Source of the DNA: Streptomyces sp. NRRL B-1347
GTDB lineage: Bacteria; Actinomycetota; Actinomycetes; Streptomycetales; Streptomycetaceae
Direction: 5' to 3'
Assembly (NCBI RefSeq): GCF_000720325.1
Contig: NZ_JOJM01000001.1
Location: 124,001-188,000, forward strand
DNA: 64,000 nucleotides
The notes beneath the pieces are model-generated. The model was not told where the DNA came from, ran no database searches, and saw only the letters and a program-made list of their open reading frames with translations. Positions 8,527 through 16,141 of this stretch are shown here, piece after piece. The number at the start of each line of letters is the position of its first letter. Positions within the stretch are counted from its first letter, which is position 1. A program made the translations under genes and the position numbers.

Positions 8527-9105
8527 ATGGATGCGGAGTTGCGGACGGTGACGGAGCGCTTACGACGCGAGGCGGCCGCGTCAGGAGCGCAGAAGGCATA
8601 CGAGAAGCTGCTGGCCGTCAGCGATCCGGACGAGCTGGCGGGCATGCTCCAGGCGGCGGGACAGCCCCTGTGGGCACGGGAGTTGGCGGCGGTGCGGCTC
8701 GGCGCGGCGGGCGACAAGCGCGCCTTCGAGTCGCTGGTGCTGCTGCTCAACCACCGGGATCCGCCGCGCTGCGCCGCGGCCGCGTACGCGCTGGCCCGGC
8801 TCGGCGACCCGCGCACGGCACGCGCGGCGGCCGCGCTCGCCACGAACGAGCTGCGGGTGGCCTACGCCCTGCACCCCGTACGGCTGCTCACCGAGCTCCG
8901 CGCCCCGGAGTCGGCGCCCGCGCTGATCACCACGCTGCGGCGCCGCCTGGCGCCCAACGACCCCTACGGCAAGGTGGCGCTCGCCTGTGTGGAGGGCCTG
9001 GGCGCGCTGGGCGACGCCCGGGCGATCCCGGTGCTCACGGCCGCCGTCGCCCACCCGCGCCTCGCGGCGGCGGCGTCGGCGGCCCTGGCGCGGGTGTCGG
9101 CGTGA
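8527..9105 (+). CDS. HEAT-repeat (adaptin-like) protein with a TTA codon
   Basis: 192 residues forming a short alpha-solenoid. HEAT-like units are seen at about 48-90 (WARELAAVRLGAAGDKRAFE), 85-120 (AAAYALARLGDPRTARAA) and 155-190 (ACVEGLGALGDARAIPVLTA). Such proteins bind partners rather than catalyse reactions, and no partner can be named. The gene looks leaderless. Codon 12 (8560-8562) is TTA, a leucine codon that in Streptomyces depends on the developmentally regulated bldA tRNA, so expression may be delayed to differentiation. Transcribed alone; its stop is 30 bp from the convergent RidA gene. Confidence 0.8.
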   Translation: MDAELRTVTERLRREAAASGAQKAYEKLLAVSDPDELAGMLQAAGQPLWARELAAVRLGAAGDKRAFESLVLLLNHRDPPRCAAAAYALARLGDPRTARAAAALATNELRVAYALHPVRLLTELRAPESAPALITTLRRRLAPNDPYGKVALACVEGLGALGDARAIPVLTAAVAHPRLAAAASAALARVSA

Positions 9106-9135
9106 GGGGCGGCCCTGCTCCCGCATGGCCTCGCG

Positions 9136-9552
9136 CTACGCGCCCGCGGCGGCCTCGTCCGGCACGACCGCCAGGGCTTCTATCTCCATCAGGAACTCGG
9201 GCGAGATGAGCGCAGCGACCTGCACGGCCGAGGCCGCCGGAAGCCGCTCGGGGTCGAGGTACGCGTCCCGCGCGGCGCGCACCGCGGGCATGTGGGCCGT
9301 GTCCGTGACGAAGTACGTCAGCTTGATCACGTCGTCGAAGGTGGCGCCTGCGGCCGCCAGACAGCGGCGCAGGTTCTCGAAGACCCGCATGGCCTGCGCG
9401 GCGGCGTCGCCCGCGCCGACCAGCTCGCCCCGCTCGTCCAGGGCGAGCTGACCGGAGACGGCGACCAGGCGGCCGGTGCCCGTCACGACGTGGGTGTACG
9501 CCGTGGCGGGGGCGACTCCGTCGGGGGCGTGGATGTGCGTCAGTCGGCTCAT
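9136..9552 (-). CDS. RidA/YjgF-family protein
   Basis: 138 residues, typical for RidA. Visible motifs include YTHVVTGTGRLVAVSGQLAL at the N-terminal sheet, QAMRVFENLRRCLAAAGATF in the helix, and AASAVQVAALISPEFLMEIEAL ending in the conserved IEA-type strand. Family members hydrolyse reactive enamine/imine intermediates from PLP enzymes, but many subfamilies lack the arginine needed. The equivalent region here (SAVQVAAL) does not show the classic R, so deaminase activity is uncertain. Two upstream in-frame ATGs exist (9561, 9582); 9552 aligns best with the family. Confidence 0.88.
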   Translation of the reverse strand: MSRLTHIHAPDGVAPATAYTHVVTGTGRLVAVSGQLALDERGELVGAGDAAAQAMRVFENLRRCLAAAGATFDDVIKLTYFVTDTAHMPAVRAARDAYLDPERLPAASAVQVAALISPEFLMEIEALAVVPDEAAAGA

Positions 9553-9655
9553 GATCCCCATGGTGGACCATGGGTCTGACAACGCCCTCGGCGCAGTGGT
9601 GCGGGCCGTATCGGAAGGTCCGGTTCCGCAAGCCTGCCGGGGCTCCGGACCAGGT

Positions 9656-9702
9656 GGCGCGCCGGGCTCGGGATCAGCCGGCGCGCCGGGCTCGGGATCA
9701 GC
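9656..9702. repeat. Two tandem 23-bp repeats across the hydrolase stop codon
   Basis: Identical 23-bp copies at 9656-9678 and 9680-9702, each containing GGCGCGCC. The second copy covers the stop codon of the hydrolase (9698-9700), so the duplication left the reading frame intact and added a spare stop-containing copy downstream. Confidence 0.7.
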
Positions 9703-11281
9703 TGCGGAAGCCGAGCAGCCCGTGCAGTTCGGCGCCCCGCGCCGCCTTGCCCGTGGGCTGCGCGCGCCGCGGCTTCGGATCGGGCAGTGCCTTGCACACG
9801 GCGTCGACCTCGCCGCCGCTGCTCGGTACCTCGCCCTTGTCCAAGTACTTCGCCAAGTACCGGTCCAGGCAGGCGTTCCCGCTCAGGGTGACCCCGTGGT
9901 TGCCGCCGCCCCACTCCACCACGAGGCGTGAGCCGCGCAGCTTGCGGTGCATCGTGATCGCGCCTTCGTAGGGGGTCGCCGCGTCGTCCGTCGCCTGGAA
10001 GAGCAGCACCGGTGGCAGCGCGGAGTTGCGGACGTCCGTCGGGCGCAGCGCGGCGGTCGGCCAGAACGCGCACGGTGCGTTGTACCAGGCGTTGTTCCAG
10101 GTCATGAAGGGCGCCTTCGCGTACACCGCCCAGTTGTCCTCGCGCCACCGGTCCCAGTCGCGCGGCCACGCCGCGTCCCGGCACTGCACGGCCGCGTACA
10201 CCGAGTAGCCGTTGTCGCCCGCCGCGTCCACGGCGCCCAGGCTCTCGTAGGCCTTCACCAGCGGGCCGGTGCGCCCGTGGCGCGCGTAGGCGGCGAACGC
10301 CTCGGCGAGCAGCGGCCAGTAGCCGTTGTAGTAGCCGCCCGGCAGGTAGGTGTCCTCCAGCTCGGCGGCGCCGACCTTCTTGCCCGCGGGCTTCTTGGCG
10401 ACGGCGGCGCGCAGGGCGTACCACTTCGCCTCGATCTTCGCGGGGTCCTTGCCGAGCTTGTACGCCGTGTGGTGCTTGGCCACCCAGGCGAAGAACGCCT
10501 TGTGGCGGGCGTCGAACGCGAAGTCCTGGCCGAGGTTGGCCTCGTACCAGACGGCCGTCGGGTCGACCACTGAGTCGAGCACCATGCGGCGCACGCGGTC
10601 GGGGAAGAGCCGTGCGTAGACGGCGCCCAGATAGGTGCCGTACGAGTACGAGAAGTAGTTGATCTTCCGGGCGCCGAGCGCCGCCCGGATCGCGTCGATG
10701 TCCTTGGCGGCGCTGACGGTGTCGATGTACGGCAGCACGTGCGCGTACTTCTTGGCGCACGCCTTGGCGAACGCCTGCACCCGGCGCAGGTTCGCGCTCT
10801 CCAGGGCGGGCGTCGCCGGCACCGAGTCGGGCCGGACCGGGGCGGCGTGCCCGGGGCGGCAGTTGAGCGCGGGGCTGCTGCGGCCGACGCCGCGCGGGTC
10901 GAAGCCGATGACGTCGTACTGCGCGGCCACCTTCTTGGGCAGGGACGCGGCGACGGCTCCGGCCATCGTCAGGCCGCTGCCGCCGGGGCCGCCCGGGTTG
11001 ACCAGGAGGGGCCCCTGGTACGTCTTCGCGGTGTGCCGCACGCGCGAGAGGGCGAGCGTGATCTGCTGCCCGTGCCGGTGGTCGTGGTCGAGCGGCACCT
11101 TCAGGGACGCGCACTCCAGACGTGGGTGGTCGGGCGTCGCGCACTTCTTCCACACGAGGGTCTTCGGGGTGTGCGGGGTGCGCACGGTCCGTGAGTCGGT
11201 GCCCGCGGCGGAGGGCACCGCCGCGACGAGACCGGCCACCAGGGCGGCGATGCCGCACAGAGAGACGGCGCTTCTTCTCAT
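9698..11281 (-). CDS. Secreted alpha/beta hydrolase, tripeptidyl aminopeptidase type (S33)
   Basis: 527 residues with a Sec signal peptide (MRRSAVSLCGIAALVAGLVA, cleavage near PSAAGTDS). The alpha/beta fold shows the oxyanion loop LLVNPGGPGGSG, the DVIGFDPRGVGRSSP strand, the nucleophile elbow NYFSYSYGTYLG, the acid-containing LLFQATDDAATPYEG and the His of GGGNHGV. The C-terminus has the Tap-like domain. Streptomyces homologues (Tap/SlpD/SlpE) remove tripeptides from extracellular proteins. The elbow reads S-x-S-x-G rather than G-x-S-x-G, which is tolerated in this family. Probably exported and cell-wall associated or free. Confidence 0.9.
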   Translation of the reverse strand: MRRSAVSLCGIAALVAGLVAAVPSAAGTDSRTVRTPHTPKTLVWKKCATPDHPRLECASLKVPLDHDHRHGQQITLALSRVRHTAKTYQGPLLVNPGGPGGSGLTMAGAVAASLPKKVAAQYDVIGFDPRGVGRSSPALNCRPGHAAPVRPDSVPATPALESANLRRVQAFAKACAKKYAHVLPYIDTVSAAKDIDAIRAALGARKINYFSYSYGTYLGAVYARLFPDRVRRMVLDSVVDPTAVWYEANLGQDFAFDARHKAFFAWVAKHHTAYKLGKDPAKIEAKWYALRAAVAKKPAGKKVGAAELEDTYLPGGYYNGYWPLLAEAFAAYARHGRTGPLVKAYESLGAVDAAGDNGYSVYAAVQCRDAAWPRDWDRWREDNWAVYAKAPFMTWNNAWYNAPCAFWPTAALRPTDVRNSALPPVLLFQATDDAATPYEGAITMHRKLRGSRLVVEWGGGNHGVTLSGNACLDRYLAKYLDKGEVPSSGGEVDAVCKALPDPKPRRAQPTGKAARGAELHGLLGFRS

Positions 11282-11425
11282 CGAGCCTCCCGGGACGGAG
11301 GGTTCGGGGCCGTGCGGCCCACGACCCCCGCCGCATGGTCCCGGAAACGCCGCCCGGAAGAAGCCGTTCTGGAGAGAAATGACCTGAAAGGAGCACGGTG
11401 TGAACGAGTGCGCCCCGGCCGCCGG

Positions 11426-12472
11426 TCACAGCAGCGTGAGCTGCGTGGCGCCCGGTGCGGACGGGCCCTCCTGGGGTGCCTGCCGGAGCGCGCGGATGCG
11501 GCGCGCGGCACCCGCGCGCGTGGGGCCGATGCCGAACTCCTCGGCCAGCTCGTGCACGTGGCGGGTGATCCGGCGCTGGTACCACTTGGGGGCGTAGGCG
11601 CCCTCCGCGTACAGGCGCTCGTAGCGCCGCACCAGATGCGGGTGGTGGTGGCCCAGCCACTCCATGAACCACTCGCGCGCGCCGGGGCGCAGATGCAGGA
11701 CGAGCGGCGTCACCGACGTCGCCCCGGCCTCGGCGATCGCCCGCACGGTGGCGCGCAGCTGGTCCGGGTGGTCGCCCAGGAAGGGGATCACCGGCGCCAT
11801 CAGGACGCCGCAGCCGATGCCGTGCCCGGTGAGCGTGCGCACGACCTCCAGGCGCCGCCCGGGGGCCGGCGTGCCCGGCTCCACCGTGCGCCACAGGGTC
11901 TCGTCCAGGAAGCCGACGGACACCGAGATGCCGACGTCGGTCACGGCCGCGGCCTGCCGCAGCAGGTCCAGGTCGCGCAGGATCAGGGTGCCCTTGGTGA
12001 GGATCGAGAACGGATTCGCGTGATCGCGCAGGGCCTCGATGATGCCGGGCATCAGCCGGTAGCGGCCCTCCGCGCGCTGGTAGCAGTCCACGTTCGTGCC
12101 CATCGCGATGTGCTCGCCGTGCCAGAGGGGCGAGGCCAGCTGGCGGCGCAGCAGGTCGGGCGCGTTCACCTTCACGACGATCTGGCTGTCGAAGCCGAGC
12201 CCGGTGTCGAGGTCCAGATAGCTGTGCGTCTTGCGCGCGAAGCAGTACACACACGCGTGCGTGCAGCCCCGGTAGGGGTTGACCGTCCACTCGAAGGGCA
12301 TGCGGGAGGCCCCGGGCACGCGGTTCACGATCGTCCTGGCCCGGATCTCGTGGAAGGTGATCCCACGGAACTCGGGCGTGTCGAAGGTCCGGGTGGTCAC
12401 CGCGTCCGCGCCGAACAGCGCGGCGTCCGCGGTGCCCCGGCGCGGCCCGTCGGACAGGTTCTCCCAGCGCAT
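11426..12472 (-). CDS. Radical SAM protein (Rv2578c-like / spore-photoproduct-lyase-like family)
   Basis: 348 residues. The CX3CX2C cluster motif is RGCTHACVYCFARKTH at about residue 66, binding the 4Fe-4S cluster that cleaves S-adenosylmethionine. Further family features are GTNVDCYQ, FSILTKGTLILRD and VSVGFLD. The C-terminal part (PKWYQRRITR) is typical of the actinobacterial branch, whose substrate is unknown. A strong GAGGAGG lies just before the ATG at 12470-12472. Upstream is a perfect LexA-type box abutting a TATTCT -10, so the gene is probably part of the SOS response. Function in nucleic-acid repair is plausible but not shown. Confidence 0.88.
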   Translation of the reverse strand: MRWENLSDGPRRGTADAALFGADAVTTRTFDTPEFRGITFHEIRARTIVNRVPGASRMPFEWTVNPYRGCTHACVYCFARKTHSYLDLDTGLGFDSQIVVKVNAPDLLRRQLASPLWHGEHIAMGTNVDCYQRAEGRYRLMPGIIEALRDHANPFSILTKGTLILRDLDLLRQAAAVTDVGISVSVGFLDETLWRTVEPGTPAPGRRLEVVRTLTGHGIGCGVLMAPVIPFLGDHPDQLRATVRAIAEAGATSVTPLVLHLRPGAREWFMEWLGHHHPHLVRRYERLYAEGAYAPKWYQRRITRHVHELAEEFGIGPTRAGAARRIRALRQAPQEGPSAPGATQLTLL

Positions 12473-12498
12473 GACGCCTCCTCGGTAGCACTGGTCAC

Positions 12499-12516
12499 AG
12501 AATAGAACACATGTTC
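12499..12516 (-). promoter_or_regulatory. LexA (SOS) box next to the -10 of the radical SAM gene
   Basis: GAACACATGTTC at 12505-12516 matches the Gram-positive/actinobacterial LexA consensus GAAC-RNRY-GTTC at every defined position. On the minus strand it is immediately followed by TATTCT (plus 12499-12504), a good -10. LexA bound here would block RNA polymerase. Confidence 0.7.
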
Positions 12517-12629
12517 CCTTGATCGTGCGGACGTCACCCCCGACCTGAGGGGGACCCGATTTGGGGCGCCGCCGCACGGGGTGGTTGGGTGACGGTCGAA
12601 CCCTTGAGACACCAACTGGAGGAAGTGCC

Positions 12630-13073
12630 ATGGCGCAGGTCGAGGCGACCACGGAGCGGATCATCACGGCGCGGCCGGAGGACGTCTTCGATGCGCTCGC
12701 CGACTACAGCGGCACGCGCGAGAAGGTCCTGTCCGAGCACTTCAGCGAGTACGAGGTGCGTGAGGGCGGCGACGGCGAGGGCACCCTCGTCCACTGGAAG
12801 CTCCAGGCCACCAGCAAGCGCGTCCGCGACTGTCTGCTCGAGGTGAGCGAGCCCACCGACGGCGAGCTGGTCGAGAAGGACCGCAACTCGTCCATGGTCA
12901 CCACCTGGCGCGTGACCCCCGCGGGTGAGGGCAAGGCGCGCGTGGCCGTCTCCACGGTGTGGAACGGCGCGGGCGGCATCGGCGGCTTCTTCGAGAAGAC
13001 CTTCGCCCCCAAGGGCCTCGCCCGCATCTACGACGCCGTCCTCGAGAACCTCGCCACCGAGGTCGAGAAGTAG
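12630..13073 (+). CDS. SRPBCC (START-like/polyketide-cyclase fold) protein
   Basis: 147 residues. The protein starts MAQVEATTERIITARPEDVF, the typical first strand of the helix-grip fold, continues through WKLQATSKRVRDCLLEV and VTTWRVTPAGEGKARVAVST, and ends with the long helix FFEKTFAPKGLARIYDAVLE. Such proteins bind a hydrophobic ligand in a cavity; none can be predicted. The ATG at 12630 follows GGAGGA by about seven bases and is preferred over an upstream in-frame start. It is divergent from the radical SAM gene and ends at a very strong hairpin at 13253. Confidence 0.85.
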   Translation: MAQVEATTERIITARPEDVFDALADYSGTREKVLSEHFSEYEVREGGDGEGTLVHWKLQATSKRVRDCLLEVSEPTDGELVEKDRNSSMVTTWRVTPAGEGKARVAVSTVWNGAGGIGGFFEKTFAPKGLARIYDAVLENLATEVEK

Positions 13074-13080
13074 CCGCAGC

Positions 13081-13137
13081 GGGAAGCGGTCGGATCATCG
13101 GGAAGCAGCCGGATCATGGGGAAGCGGCCGAATCGAG
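13081..13137. repeat. Three imperfect tandem 19-bp repeats
   Basis: Units at 13081-13099, 13100-13118 and 13119-13137, all starting GGGAAGC, lie directly after the SRPBCC stop codon. They are non-coding and probably arose by slippage. Confidence 0.6.
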
Positions 13138-13252
13138 GAATCAGTCGATTCGAGGAGTAGCCGAAGCCGAGACCGGCCGGGGCGTCGACGGGCAGTCGGG
13201 GCCGCACGGCCGGGCTTGAGGAGCGGCGGCGAGAAATCGCCTCACCCGGCAG

Positions 13253-13304
13253 GGGAGTTGGGGCCGGTGCGACACGGAGCCGTGTCGCACCGGCCCCAAC
13301 TCCC
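13253..13304 (+). terminator. Very strong hairpin, 24-bp perfect stem
   Basis: Arms 13253-13276 and 13281-13304 are perfectly complementary around the tetraloop GAGC, followed by GTTTAA. It sits between the SRPBCC gene and the next gene on the same strand and would insulate them. The rest of 13138-13497 shows no gene. Confidence 0.85.
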
Positions 13305-13497
13305 GTTTAAGCCATCAGGGTTGTTCGCACGCTCACCGTTTCGAGTGGTTTCCGGCGCGGGCCGGTGGTGCGCCGTAGGGCTCCCACCGGCGCTTACGTG
13401 CGCCGGTGCACCTCTCGGGGGGACTCGTCGCGCTTGCTCGCAGTTGTCGCGTAATGCGAGAAATGGGCGGCGCAGGCGTGACTGAGGGGAGCAGCAG

Positions 13498-15915
13498 GTG
13501 GGCGGGACGACGCTGGCGATGAGCGCGGAGCACGGCGAACGGGCGGACACCCGGGCCCCGGCGGCCGACACGGCGCAGGAACCACCTCCCCCGGAAGCCT
13601 GGGGGCCAACCCCGCGGGAATTGAGCCCCGCCCGGGTGCGCATGGTCTTCTTCGCCCTGATGCTGGCCCTACTACTCGCCGCACTTGAGCAGATGATCGT
13701 GGCCACCGCCCTGCCGAAGATCGTCGGCGAGCTGCACGGCCTGGACCGAATGTCGTGGGCGATCACCGCGTATCTGCTCACATCCACCGTCGGCCTGCCC
13801 ATCTACGGCAAGCTCGGCGACCTCTTCGGCCGCAAGGGCGTCTTCCAGTTCGCGATCGTCGTCTTCGTGATCGGCTCCGCGCTCGCGGGCTGGTCGCGGA
13901 CCATGGACCAGCTCATCGCCTTCCGCGCCCTCCAGGGCGTCGGTGCGGGCGGCCTGATGATCGGCGTCCAGGCGATCATGGCGGACATCGTGCCCCCACG
14001 CGCGCGGGGGCGCTACATGGGCGTGATCGGGGCCGCCTTCGGCCTCGCGTCCGTCGCGGGCCCGCTGCTCGGCGGGTTCTTCACCGACCACGTCTCCTGG
14101 CGCTGGTGCTTCTACTTCAACGTGCCGTTCGGCCTGGTCACCCTGGTCGTCGTCACGCTCGTGCTCAAGCTCCCCAAGCCCGCCGCGAGGGGGCGCCTCG
14201 ACGTGCTCGGCGCGCTGTTCCTCACGGCGGCGTCCACCTGTCTGGTCCTCCTGACGAGCTGGGGCGGCACCGAGTACGCCTGGGGCTCGCGCGTCATCCT
14301 GGGGCTCGCCGCGGGGGCGGTCGTGGCGACCGCGCTCTTCCTGGTGGTCGAACGGTTCGCGGCAGAACCGATCATCCCGCTCCGCCTGTTCCGTGATTCC
14401 GTCTTCAACATCACGGGTCTTGTAGGGCTCGTTGTGGGCATCGCCCTCTTCGGAGCGGCCAGTTACCTGCCGACGTTCCTTCAGATGGTCGACGGCGCGA
14501 GCGCCACGGAATCCGGGCTCCTCATGCTGCCGATGATGGGCGGTGTCGTCGGCGCGTCGATCGTCGCCGGACAGCTCATCAGCCACACCGGGCGCTACCG
14601 GATCTACCCCGTCCTCGGCGGCGTCCTGTCGGTGATCGGCATGTACCTGCTCTCGCGCCTGGAAGCCGATACGCCACGGCTGCACTACAGCCTCTGGATG
14701 GCCATCCTCGGCGCGGGCGTCGGCCTCGTCATGCCCGTGCTGATCCTCGCCGTGCAGAACGCCGTACCGCCCGCCGACCTCGGCACCGCCACCAGCGCCA
14801 ACAACTACTTCCGGCAGATCGGCGGCAGCGTCGGTGCCGCCGTGTTCGGCACGCTCTTCGCGAACCGGCTCACCGACGCGCTGGCCGACCGGCTGCCCGA
14901 CACCGCCGGTCTGCCGGACCCCGAATCGATCACCCCGCAGGTCGTCCACGTGATGCCCGCCCACCTGCGCGAGGGCTACATCCAGGCGTACGCGGACGCG
15001 ATGCCCCGGATCTTCCTCTACCTGGTGCCGGTGCTCGTCCTCGGCCTGCTGTTCGCCTTCTTCCTCAAGGAGACCCCCCTGTTGTCCAGTGCCGCGTCCA
15101 CGAACGCCTCCCTCGCCGAGCCTCCGGTCATCCCCGAGGCCCGCTCCCCGTACGTCGCCGGAGTGCCCGTCTGCGGCACCGTGCAGCACCCCGACGGCAC
15201 CGTCGTGCCCCGCGCCGCCCTGACGCTCATCGATGTCGCGGGCCAGCAGATCGGCCGGGGCGCGAGCGGCGACGACGGGCGGTACGCGCTCGCCACCCCC
15301 GGGTCCGGATCGTTCGTGCTGATCGCGGCGGCAGGCGGGCACCAGCCGCAGGCCGTCACCGTCACCGTGGGCGAGCGGCCCGTGGAGCTCGACGTCGTGC
15401 TCGGCGGCGCCGGACGGCTCGCCGGGACCGTGCGCACCGCCGACGGCACGCCCGTACGGGACGCCGCCGTGACCCTCACCGACGTCCGCGGCGATGTCGT
15501 CGCCACGGCCCGCAGCGGACGCGAGGGCGGCTATGTGATCACGGAGCTGGTGGCCGGTGAGTACACGCTCGCCGCGAGCGCCCCGGCGTTCCGGCCCGCG
15601 GCCCTGCCCGTCAGCGTGCAGGCCTCCCGGGAGACCCGCCAGGACATCGAGCTCGCCGGCGGCGCCGTGCTGCGCGGCACCGTGCGGGCCAGCGGCGGCC
15701 GGCCCGTCGAGGACGCGCGCGTGACGCTCCTGGACGCCGCGGGCAACGTCGTCGACACGCTCACCACCGGCGTGGACGGCACGTTCCGGTTCATCGACCT
15801 GTCGTCCGGCGAGTACACGGTGATCGCGGCGGGTTACCCGCCGGTCGCCACGGTGCTCCAGGTCGCCGGTGGCGGTCGCACGGAGCGGGACCTGCAACTG
15901 GGCCACGAGGACTGA
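13498..15915 (+). CDS. DHA2-type MFS exporter with three C-terminal beta-sandwich repeats
   Basis: 805 residues. Residues about 45-530 form a 14-helix EmrB/QacA-type proton-coupled drug exporter: [20 protein letters not shown] in helix 1, [10 protein letters not shown] in the loop 2-3 motif A position, and a long TM series to [20 protein letters not shown]. Residues about 560-805 hold three carboxypeptidase-regulatory-like repeats of about 80 residues, each G-x-V-(R/Q)-x-x-(D/G)-G-x-P-V...DGxY/F. A GTG at 13498 preceded by GGGGAG is used; an ATG at 13519 is an alternative. The tail follows helix 14, which normally leaves the C-terminus inside the cell, an odd place for such a domain. Confidence 0.9.
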   Translation: MGGTTLAMSAEHGERADTRAPAADTAQEPPPPEAWGPTPRELSPARVRMVFFALMLALLLAALEQMIVATALPKIVGELHGLDRMSWAITAYLLTSTVGLPIYGKLGDLFGRKGVFQFAIVVFVIGSALAGWSRTMDQLIAFRALQGVGAGGLMIGVQAIMADIVPPRARGRYMGVIGAAFGLASVAGPLLGGFFTDHVSWRWCFYFNVPFGLVTLVVVTLVLKLPKPAARGRLDVLGALFLTAASTCLVLLTSWGGTEYAWGSRVILGLAAGAVVATALFLVVERFAAEPIIPLRLFRDSVFNITGLVGLVVGIALFGAASYLPTFLQMVDGASATESGLLMLPMMGGVVGASIVAGQLISHTGRYRIYPVLGGVLSVIGMYLLSRLEADTPRLHYSLWMAILGAGVGLVMPVLILAVQNAVPPADLGTATSANNYFRQIGGSVGAAVFGTLFANRLTDALADRLPDTAGLPDPESITPQVVHVMPAHLREGYIQAYADAMPRIFLYLVPVLVLGLLFAFFLKETPLLSSAASTNASLAEPPVIPEARSPYVAGVPVCGTVQHPDGTVVPRAALTLIDVAGQQIGRGASGDDGRYALATPGSGSFVLIAAAGGHQPQAVTVTVGERPVELDVVLGGAGRLAGTVRTADGTPVRDAAVTLTDVRGDVVATARSGREGGYVITELVAGEYTLAASAPAFRPAALPVSVQASRETRQDIELAGGAVLRGTVRASGGRPVEDARVTLLDAAGNVVDTLTTGVDGTFRFIDLSSGEYTVIAAGYPPVATVLQVAGGGRTERDLQLGHED

Positions 15916-15990
15916 CCGGGCCGACCCGACCGGCCGACTGACCGGGCCGACCCGACCGACTGACCGGACCGACTGGGTCGGGCGGGTCGG
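15910..15990. repeat. Tandem 23-bp repeats forming a terminator-like structure
   Basis: Copies at 15910-15932 and 15936-15958 are identical, with a third partial copy from 15958. CCGACCC at 15947-15953 can pair with GGGTCGG at 15984-15990. The first copy overlaps the exporter stop codon. Likely transcription terminator shaped by duplication. Confidence 0.5.
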
Positions 15991-16141
15991 GCAGGCCGGG
16001 GCGGGCGGACCGCGAGGACCGGACAGTATCGCTCTCCGCGCGGTCAATTCGCGCAAGGCGGCGCGTGGCAACCCGTCCCGGTCGTACGGTGGTTGAGGGG
16101 CGGTGCAGATCTTGCCGCGCCGTTGGGAAGGAGCCTTGGCC

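Noticed and set aside
11400..11597. 65-codon plus-strand ORF with a good AAGGAGC signal
   Set aside because: It is almost wholly antisense to the radical SAM gene, has no recognisable domain, and the purine run alone is not enough.
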